Positions 1 through 10,500 of a stretch of DNA of 64,000 bases are shown one piece after another; the first letter of the stretch is position 1; each line of letters begins with the position of its first letter. The stretch covers positions 8,680,001 through 8,744,000 of the forward strand of contig NC_135126.1 in assembly GCF_050908995.1 (NCBI RefSeq). Direction: 5' to 3'. The stretch is from Andrena cerasifolii. Lineage: Eukaryota > Arthropoda > Insecta > Hymenoptera > Andrenidae. The position numbers were made by a program, and so were the translations under genes. The notes under the pieces were generated by a model. That model worked only from the letters and a program-made list of their open reading frames with translations, ran no database searches and was not told the DNA's origin.

Positions 1-3000
1 ACAACAATTGTTGTACAAACAAAACCACCGGACCATTGGTCTTGTCGTTCTCCTCTGTTTTCCTTCCGAGTTTCTCCACCTAATTCCTTCGTTTCGATAA
101 TTCCTCCCTGTGTCAATAATAAATAAAATATCGCGTAGTCGCACGGAGGACTGTATTCAGTACACTTTCGGATTTGTTTCCATGCTTCAAAGTCAGAAGG
201 AAGAGAAAGAATTATTTTTATTCTATTATTTATAACTGAATTAATTATGATTTGATTATAATCATGATTTGTAGATCAAAGTTTTATCAAATGCTGAGAT
301 CAGTGAATGTTATATCAAATGTCAAGATCAAGGGAAAGAAATTTTCTTTTCAAAAGCGAAGGCGGTATGATATTTGAAATTCCAACATCTAATAACTCTT
401 TTCTTAATGCCGACGCGAAAAATAATTCTGTATACTATTATTTGCACTGCCCTCGTACATCGAATCAGTAGATACAGCAACATCGAAATACGATCCATTA
501 ATACGGAATTCGTAAAAAATCGTAAATACCTGGCAATACCGGATGAAATCCATGAAACTCGATCCCGTTGGACCGCCGAGGAATTGTAATTGGCTTCGTT
601 AGAATGTTCGTATCAATGTTGCGCGACCATGACCGCCTCTCCCTAGCGTGTGCAATATCGGATCGCATTATTCGCCGGCGCAATTTTACCGCAACGAATT
701 TTGATAAGGCAGCCGGTGTACACTTCGATAAACACGTTGATTATAAGTCCTCGTAAATATGCACGACGGAAACGTTTGTTTAACCGCGTTTCATCTTTAA
801 AACTTCTCAGTTAGCGAAAACACAGAGGTAAATAGATGCAAACTCGGAAGTGGACAGAGGAAACAAACACGACGGATAATACGCGAAGGACCCTATTATC
901 TGTGCCACCATAAAATACCGATGTCACAACAATATTACAGTGACGTCGGTGCAGAAAAGAAATCAAGGACATTCGTTGGAAAATCCTTCCGAAGCGGCAC
1001 GGAGGCAATTTGCCAGAGGCAAGATGCTGTCAGAATGTTTCGACGAAATCCCCGCGATCATCGGACGCATTTTCATCGCCACTGCTCTGGATTCTGAAAA
1101 GCCGACAATCGGCGACAATTCTGATACGCCTTATGCAGCTCGTGAAAGAAAATGAGTCGAATGCGAGCGGACTACCAACAACAGGCCAGCCTCACGTGTG
1201 AATTATTCATGACGAGCGAGAGAATTCCGATTCCAACTTTGCGAATTAACCGTAAAGGAACTCGTGCAAAATTCTCTACAATTCCGCCGCCTAAAATCCA
1301 TCGCGGCCCCGCGCAAAACTGTCGCGAGCGAATAAACGTCGGAGTCTGAAATTTCAGAATAAAATGAAGCCGCAGCTGCTGGGACGTTGGGCATCGCGAA
1401 GTAAGAAGAGGAAGATACAGGGGAATATCCAGGAAAATACGAAGGCACGGTATAAAACGTGAAGTAATTTAAATTTTTAATTAGACCGCGCTCAGTGCTC
1501 GACTTTAATATTTAACGTAATCTTCACCGCGCGGAAATCGTACCAAAGGGCGCCGCGACTCGATTTCGCGTCGATGACAGGAGGGGCTGGCGGATTTTTC
1601 TCGTTCCTAATCAACTGTTTCCGATGTTGCATATACCTGACATCGGCCACCTTGACACACTGGCACAAATGTAAGCACGGGCAGACCGCTCCGGGCTGAC
1701 CCAGTTTTCACATCCTCTACTTACCGGTCCTTATTTCACTATTCCGCACATGTTGCCCTTGCACCCTTGATTCTCAATGGACACAATGCACCTTCCTGCG
1801 TCTATAGCAAAGACGGTAGGTTCTTCCGTGTGGCAAAGGTATACTTGAATTCAGAGGGATTCACAAAGACGGGGCTAGAAAGGTTTCGATCGGGTTCTAT
1901 CGTTCAAGGAATTTTAGCAACTGACACGAGACATTTCGTTGACATAATTATTAAGCACCCTGTGCTTCTTTATACCTGTGTCTACTTAAAATGCACCAAG
2001 TACTCTCGGCAAAGCGAGTCTAAGAATTACCAAGCAAGGAGGCGACTGGAGAAACCGCTGTAATGTACTCCCTTTTTTCCTGTATCGAAAATTTGACTTT
2101 ACCTTGTACACTTTATAAATGTTGCATCCCTCGCCTGTGCGGAGATACTTTAAATAAGTAAAGAGGCAAAGAAGCAAGCAAACTTCCTTCAAACTCGACA
2201 GATTCTTATTTCAGATTTCCAAGAAAATGAGGAATCTTTATCCCATTAAGACGCAAGGGTGGTGAATAGAAGCGACGTCGAGATCCAAGTACGTTTGTCG
2301 TATCAGCAGCGCTCTCTGAAATAGTGAATTATAAAATGTTGGGACATCCGCGGCAGGAACGAATCTGCTTGGGATCGATCGACGTCGCTTAAATATCTGT
2401 TGCTTCCAGCAGGACCTTGACAGAAGTAACATTTGAGGGGCTGGAAAGTGGATCGATGGATCTTTGAGGGGCCGATTGAATGTACGGTTCCTAAAGTAAC
2501 TTCGTGACCCCCTTTTTTCTTTCGCCTCGTCCAGGGAGAGAAAAAGAGACTAGCCTCTGAATGAATGTACTCGAGAATCAGGGAATCTCTTTCTCTTTCG
2601 CTGCGGCCCCGGGCTAAAATCTTACACGCCACTAATTGCTACCATTGTCTCTGATGGAAAAGAGCGAAGCACCAAGCTACCAACCTACGACCGCCATCCC
2701 CCTTCTTCCACGCTAAATCTTATCCTGCTCGGCCATCTACGCCTCTTCTCTCTGCCAAAAATCTCGGTTACTCGCTTGATGCAGATACTAGTTCCCTAAC
2801 CAACCCCAAATGCGACTCGTCAGCCCAGTGCGCAACGAGGCGGTGGAGTATTCACTTTAACTCCTTAAAGCCATTCTATTTCTTGCTATTGTCCATTGCA
2901 CTTATTCATTGGAGACATTATCAATTCTATGTCTATGTCACTGTTCACCAATTCAGCCACAACGTGACTTATTAGTGAGACATGTAACACCTTAAATGAA

Positions 3001-5951
3001 TTCTCTTTAAATCAATTTCTACATGTATACAACTTTGAAGTTTTATCAAGTACTTTCTAAGTTTCTATCGTGGGAGTGAGAACGAAGTAGACGTTTAAAG
3101 AGAAAACTACCCAAACGTCCAGAATTAAGGTACGAATTAATTAAAGTCCGGTCTGCAAGAGTACTACTTAGGTTTTTTAAAAGTTCATCGAAGATGTGGT
3201 TACATAGTGCATCGTTCCACGGGAAAATAAGGGATCGTGTTTCTGTTCGATTTAACATGCAACGGCTCAGATGCGCGTCGTTATTGAAAGGAAAAAAGGG
3301 GAACACGTCTGGAGGAATCGATTTGCAGTTGTTGCTCGATAATATAATATCTCAGCCGCGGCGCGTATTTCATGTCCGATCCTATGCATACCGATCCTCG
3401 TTTCGCGCGTCGATCTCTCGATCCCCGTGCATCCCCATTTCCGCGAAATTGAAACGCGACGGCACGGTCCTGTTCCATCTTCCTTAAGTAGAATAATAAT
3501 GCTGAAAATGGTTTTGCACGAGCGAAATGTCAGCCGTGTTATTCGCCAGCACAATAACAGACGCTGCAGGAACCTCTCTCCTTTCCCTATTACCACTCAT
3601 TTCGCCCTGCTTCTTTTTTAACATAATGCGACCGTTGTTTCTGCTCCCTTCCGTCCCGCGTTCCTTTTAACCAAGACATCATGGACGGCAGCTTTTTATT
3701 CCACCGCGTACTCCCGTTTTAATGTCATCCGATACGCGCTACTTCAGTCCCCTCTCTTCCATACATTTTCCCTCGGATTTATTGCTCCCGCGTTAGGTTC
3801 CGAGATTTCGCGGCGTCCGAATTCAAGACGTGGGAAATATGTAAACCCTTCTCCCCGCGTAAACCCCTAATTAGCACCTCTTTACGGATATAAAATATAA
3901 AATATAAAATCTCAGATGTAATACCGATATTCATATCCCAATGAATCGTACTTCAGAATTCAACCCCTGCAATTTGGTCGATTGAATGTTGGCAGTTTAA
4001 TGAGTAATAGCAACGCGGTGGCCTTAAATGTTACGCTGATTGTACACATGATACAGCATCAAAGGTTAGAGAACCGATAAACGGTGAGTCCCTCGAGGAA
4101 GCATCGCGGAACCGATTCTTAGTTCGTAGACATTTATAAATTACCGCGTGTGCGCGGTTTGCAGCTAGAGTTGGGCGTTGTGTATCCGTTCCACTTCAAA
4201 AGCGGATTGCTTCTTCGAAGGGAAAACCGTGCGGATTGCTGATGTTCGTTGAATACCCGTCGATGTATCCGAGCAAAGTTCACCGACTCCGCTGGCTTGG
4301 CCTATTTTTTCAGACACACGCTGGGGGTGCGCTTCCTTCCACCCCCAGCCATCCCCTATCTTGCCTGCCCCTCCATTTTCTTTTTTTTTTTTTTTTTGAA
4401 AGGAGCTGAGTGCATGACTACACACCTAAGCTAAGCCACACGTACTTTGTGTCAAAACGTCTGAGATAAAAGAGGACCCATTACCTTATGTGCAGAATAT
4501 GGACCACTCTGCGCAACTTGTTCGGGCGAAACCGTGGTATCTTCGATTCGCATGACAGAAGAAAATAATTACTTGATTTTTGCCTTCAAATACTCTGATA
4601 AGAATGAGCACACTACCAAAGAAGTGAATGTCTTTGTCGACTGTTGATTTCACAATTAAAATGACAACAAAAGGAGAACATTTAAAAATATTATAAAATG
4701 TTTGTTGTGCTAAATTTGTTATGCTAAAGCTTTTTTCTTTTACCAGGTTTCACGTCTTTATAACCTAAACGATTAATTTATTTTTTATATCTACATAATT
4801 AATAGCAGCTAATAATAATAATTATAGATACATGCACTTATTACAGAAAAAAAAATTCAGAAGTGAAATAAGATAATTTAAATACACCTAAAACACCGAT
4901 TACAAGTGGCACATGTAGCTAGTAGCGTGACGAGTGGGAATAAGTTGCAGTCAGCTTCTCTATTGGCAAATATTAGAAGATTCTGGCTAAGTTCAACCAA
5001 CTGAACTTAATCGAAACTGTGATCGCGTAGTGCAGCGAAAGAAGCAATCAGGAGGAAATTTTATACGATCAGGTGAACCGTTCGCCGCTAAATATTCCCG
5101 GTGAATCGTGTTCGGAGCACGCATCCGGGTAGGCTGCCTATACAACGTTAAGGGCAGCCGTCTAAGGGTTCTCCAGCCTTCTTTGGTCCGTCGACTATGT
5201 ACCTATCCAGCCATGCATATGTATGCCTCTACATAACGCATATATTCGAAACACGGCTTGTTCGACCGAAAACGTATATACACGGGCACATCGGTGCGCG
5301 CGGTTGTAGGTGGTGATGCAGACGCCTGTACGAGGCAGCCAGGTCGAAAGACGAGATTAGAGACCCTCCACGACGTAACCAGAGATGAAACCGTCGCGAA
5401 TGGGGACCCTAATTTCGCGGATGGGGGGGACTTTCTTTCGAATCTTGAAAATCATTTCGCGTCGCTGGCAAAGTCACGAATCGACAAGGAAGCGGAGATT
5501 TTTATCACTCGTGGTGCTGTCTCGTTAACTGCTATCGACGTTTCGTGCTACCATCCACCCACCCCCTGTCGCCCGCGAGTTCTACGAAGTTGTAGTTAAC
5601 GTTACACCCTCCGAAAAACTTTCCCCCGATAATGGCATCGACAACTCGCGATCGAACTGTTTCCTTTATTTTTTTTTTAAACATCCAACTACGAAATCTA
5701 TCGATCTTCCTTTGGAACGGACAGCGGGGATCGATTTGCTACTGGATACGCGGCAAGGGACTGTTCCGCTTCTATACAGGAGGGGTGGAAAATTGTGCAC
5801 ACGAGAACGTATCGGTTTACGTGGACCTGATCGTTGAATCGAATAAGCGTACGACATGGGCAACCCGTAAGGATCGTTAATCCACGGGTAATCTTGGTTC
5901 TGTAATTGTAATCGGATCGTGCTCTCCATGGATTTACTCCGTGTGTTTCAG
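1..5951. other. Upstream region with no recognisable gene; probable promoter/5' UTR territory of the synaptotagmin gene
   Basis: No open frame here resembles a known protein, and none is linked by plausible splice sites with matching phases. What is visible is low-complexity sequence: a threefold 7-bp ATAAAAT-type repeat near 3888-3910, a 17-base T run at about 4381-4397, and AT-rich stretches around 200-350 and 4680-4870. A direct repeat of about 20 bp lies near 288-345 (TATCAAATG...AGATCA twice). Because the synaptotagmin CDS starts at 6005 just downstream of an acceptor-like TTTCAG at 5946-5951, one or more non-coding 5' exons and the promoter may lie here or further upstream. I could not place a start site. 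This is inference from position only. Confidence 0.4.
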
Positions 5952-6004
5952 GCTCGGCGGTCTGATTGGATTTGCGGCTGGGGCTGGATTTGGTATTAAG
6001 AAGG

Positions 6005-6084
6005 ATGGGTTGGACACTCACCGGTCTTGGTGTGGCTTTGGTCGTTGTCGTCGTTGCTGGCGCCGCCCTGGCTCTCTGCAGAAG
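6005..6084 (+). CDS. Syt12: Synaptotagmin exon 1: start codon and transmembrane anchor
   Basis: Encodes residues 1-26 plus two bases of codon 27. After MGWTLT comes a strongly hydrophobic run containing five consecutive valines, ending at Cys25 and two arginines. This is the expected type I topology (short luminal N-terminus, positive residues on the cytosolic side). The donor is AG|GTGATT, a usable but not ideal splice site. An in-frame stop at 5963-5965 supports initiation at 6005. An acceptor-like TTTCAG ends at 5951, so this exon may begin at 5952 with a short 5' UTR. Confidence 0.82.
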
Positions 6085-7505
6085 GTGATTACACCAGCAT
6101 TTTAACGATCCCGCACGCCGACCCCTCGACGTATCCCTCGACAACGCTATAAACGTCCTCGCGTCATTTTCTTGCTGCCTTGGCACCTGCGCGGACAATA
6201 AGATCGTCGAAATCAATTTCATTCTTTGCCTTTTACTTTCCAAGTGTCTCGCATATTCAAGTGTGTTCGCCTTCAAGCAAATTATAATTTAACAATATTC
6301 AGAGGCACGTACTCCCTTCGTTTGCAGAGGCTCGTGTTTGAGGGCAGGACAGTCTTCGGGTTTAACCGAGTCAAGTAACGAGCCGAGTAAACGATGCCTA
6401 TCCAAGGCGATTTGTCAAAATTCGTAGCGATAAATCTAAAGTTCCAGCCGAGGCCGAAAGTGGCATTTTCTTCTTGGAACTCGAGCCTCTGCTTAAAAAC
6501 TCCAACCGGTCCCATTTGTTTTTACCCTCGTGACTCGCAGAAAGTTTGGAACGTCTTCGCGAACCCATTAATCAACAGGGAATTATTCGTCGAGACTGAA
6601 ATCTAGCGTCCATCGGTTATGCAGCTACAAGAACTGGATACGACGGTTCGCAGAACATTCTCGGCTGCGCGCATTTAGCCGAGCTTTTGTGCCACACTAT
6701 TTTCTCGCGTTACATAACAGCGCACTCCTGAAGACTGGTAAACGCTACGCGTGCAACAGGTTAAAGGGTCGTTCAGCCAGCAATTGTATCAGGGACTTCT
6801 TATCTGCCCTTTCCTGCGCCTGAGTTTATTCTTCGAGTACAGCGAGACACCGAGACACCCGGCGGTGGCAACTCGACACAGGGAGAGGGACTATTGCGAG
6901 CACCTGCGAGCGACGGGTCGTTGTCAGATTCGTTAAATCCGCGTAGAAACCGCCTACAAGCCTGCGAAATCGTAACGATCGCGATCGCTAGTCGATACTC
7001 CCGATTCCAAGCGCTGAGCTCGCCCGTTCCGGGAGAGACGCGACGTCAGCGAAACTCCAAGTTATAGAGCAAGATCTTTCTGAAAATCTGATCAACCCCT
7101 ATCTTTTACTTGCATTTACGATATTATCGCGATATCTCGTCGCCTAGGCTTTACGTATTTTTAACGACCACTCGGTTCGGTAACGCTCAACCGAAGGTCC
7201 ATATAGGGCATTAGGTGGGATGTCGAATCGATGTTGCATTAAAGGCAGATAGCGTGAATTAGAATTTATAAGGGTGCCTTTATCGAGCCGTTCCCACCTA
7301 ATACCGGGTTGTAAAATAAATATCGCCCGTCGGTGGGGCGCAGGAGGGGATGCGGAATACGTACGCGTTCTAAGCCGTTCGGTTGGCGCGGGACTCCGGC
7401 TAAATGACCGTTAGCCGTGACTGCAGCGAAATTTTATTTCACCCTTTTAATACAGCGCTTACTAAAATTGATTTTCCCTGTGACCCCTTTGACGAGCGCA
7501 CATCG

Positions 7506-7553
<48 letters not shown>

Positions 7554-10500
7554 GCTCGCTTAATAATAGCATACTCCCGCGTGCTTGCGAGTACGCTATT
7601 AGTCTCCCATTGGCCGAGCGACCCATGCGACCAAACACCTTTCCGCTATCTGCTCGAACGTGGAATAAAAAAAAAATAGGAAGGGGTGGAAGGATGCCCG
7701 ATCGGTTTACAATGATTCCCGTCGGTGTACACGAAAAATTGTCGCTCGCTCGATTAATCAAGCACTTAGGCCCCGCATCCATTAAGTATCAATATTTTCA
7801 GCGACCGGGCGGAGTGACCCAGTAATCTAATTTCCCAGACTGTTGCCCCGAAAGTTTCCCTATGTAAACGTGATTATCGACCGCAACATCTGCCGTAACT
7901 GCTCGCAGCATCCAATGGCCGTAACGTAATGACACTTTTCCGCGAAATTGTCACCCCTCCCCAGGTACTGCATCGGCTGGCAATGGGGCACCAGGAACAT
8001 TTGGAACGTCTGCGAGGAATGGCGGCAGAGGCTGTCCTGGCTGTGGGCGCCCCGAGAGGAGAAGGTACAGCATGAAAAGAGAAATCGACGGGAAAGTTTA
8101 TCACGCCCCTGATCGTTTTCTGCGGATTTGCAGGTCGGCTTGGTAAAAGCGCAGCATCCCACTGCACAGACAGTCCCCGGCTTGTGCAGACAACGCGGGA
8201 ATGCGCCTCAGTACATGCTACATAGCGACAGCGACCTGAGACTGAATGCTCAAGGAGACTTCACCAGGTACAGAGCCGATCGGGGAGTGAAATCCAAGAA
8301 TACTATGCCCGCTCGATTCGACCAGAGAAGCCTGCCAATGTTTCGTGGCCATCTTAGAGCGCAAAGTATTTCGTGTAACGTCGTAACGGAACGAGCCCGC
8401 TTACAGCGGGTAATTAGGAGTTAATTAAACTGGGATTAGACTGGGGGAATTATTTTAGAAGGAAGGTTTTACGGGGAAACGTTCGAAAGGGTCTCTCTGC
8501 TGATTAAATCGATAAAGAAGTTTTAACGGGGCGCTGTCGTTAATTACGCGTGAACTTTGTATCAATAAAGAACAGTGTCAAAGTATTACCCCTCCCCGAT
8601 ATTGGCAATTTTCTGGCCGGCGCCAATGCTCGATGGGTACTATAATAGCATTTTTCAGAACGAGCACTCAGAATAATTGAGTGAAACTATTAACGGGCGC
8701 GACTCGAAAGCTAGTCGCGATTAAGTACCGGCCGCGCTGTTACAAGTGAATATATTTTAACGATTCGTCGCTGATAGCGCGTAACATCGATTTTTTAAGA
8801 AGAGACATTTTCCTTTCTATTTGGGCATGGCTGCGAGGTATGTATGTGGTTGGGAAACGATGGTCAACGTGGTACGCTCGCTGCTCGGCGATCGTTAACG
8901 CGCGCGACGCGGAAAGATTAAAGCAATTCGACTCTATATATCGCATCTATATTTACAACAAAAATTACGCGGACCTTTTCTTTCAGTGGGCACGCGATGC
9001 CCAACGGGCCTGCCAATCGATGCTTAATATTTAAATGCGAGAAAGGTCGAAACCTCTGCGAAACGCGGCACGCCGTAAAACGCGATATCGAATCCATATT
9101 TCGGCCGGAATCGTGCTTAATATTTAACAAATGAAACGTCCGACTTCACATAAGCACGGCAAATTGGACACGAATTTGCAGGTCGAATGAAACGAATAAC
9201 AATATGCGTGCGACCTGCGCGCACACAGAGCGTTAGCAACCACCTGTTACGAAATAATTAACAGCGATTAATTAAAAAAAGATTGATCGCGCGTGTCAAG
9301 GTGAGATGGCAGATTAAAGGACGCGAATGGAGCTGATAAAGAAAATCTCCGTGGGAAAGCATAAGGAACGTTGAATTAAACATTCGTAAATCCCTGTTCT
9401 ATTAGGTTCGCTAGCCACCTTTAAAAATATTCATCGATATATCACGTACATATGATCGGGTACGTAAAACCGTGGTCCGTGCGTCGAAGGCAGCCAAATA
9501 TTGAAAGGAGAGGGCGGAGAGAAGGAACGGGAAGATGTTTTTATATACCAGAAACCTTTAACATTTACAGATTCGAGCCAGTGGACAGAGATCTACACCC
9601 GCCTCTGGGAGCCGCGCCGAGTACAATTCCACCACAGCCTTTGAGGCCAGCACCTCAACCAAGGCCAACAGCTCGTACAAGGCCGTCGCCACTTCAGCCC
9701 TCGAGCGCCTTAGACTACCTGAGAATGCAAGGGGCTGGCCCAGGTCCGTCAACTCCGCCGCCATCGTTGCAGACGGTGTTCGGATCTTCCTTCAGGTTCG
9801 ACGACGTGGCTACCAACGTCGCGCAGAATCACGGCGACCCGAGGCTAATGTACGAGCTGCAGGAGGAACGAAGGAAGGACAGCAGGTGCAATGCTTACAG
9901 ACCGTTCGACGCCGGCGTGGAGTCGACCAGTATCAGATACGGGGTGCACGGCGCGCCTATAGCTACTCTGGACGACAAAGGGGGCGAGGACGGGGGCATC
10001 AGCTACGGCAGCTACGATATAGTACAGAGAAGCGACATGATACGCCAGCACGCCAGGAATGACTCGAGAGGCTCGCCCAGCAGCTTCGGCATGACGAATT
10101 CTTCGAATGCCGCCAGCCAGACCATGCTGAGAACGAGATACGGGGTCGAGCCGTTGTCCAAGATGCTTCAGAGCACTCAGAGCCTGAACAACGACCTGGA
10201 CTACAAGAGCAACGAGATGCAGAGCATCGAGATGACTTCGTTCCGAGGCTCCAGCCCACAGAGCGACATGCAGAAGGTCTCCCAGTACATCCGGAGCCTA
10301 CCTGAACTTCCCATTTACGATACGATGAACGAGCTGGATCTTCACCAGGACCAGGATCACGTGTGGTGCGACGATACCATGCACGGGTCGATCGACGCGA
10401 TGAAAGTTAACGGGCATTCGGCCTCGAGCCCTGTACCGCCGCCGCCCGCTCCGCCCGACCCCCTAGACGATGTGCCAAAGAAGAACGAGCCGACCACCGG

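Larger units (their letters stand above)
6085..7964 (+). other. Synaptotagmin intron 1 (1880 bp)
   Basis: Non-coding interval between the anchor exon and exon 2. It contains a (CT)n microsatellite at about 7506-7551 and a nested inverted-repeat structure at 7210-7302. No open frame inside it is connected by phased splice sites. The acceptor is CCCCTCCCCAG at 7954-7964, with a good pyrimidine tract. Confidence 0.75.

Noticed and set aside
5698..6276. 192-codon open frame on the minus strand
   Set aside because: It lies antisense to the synaptotagmin anchor exon, has no domain, and is explained by the GC-rich coding sequence opposite.
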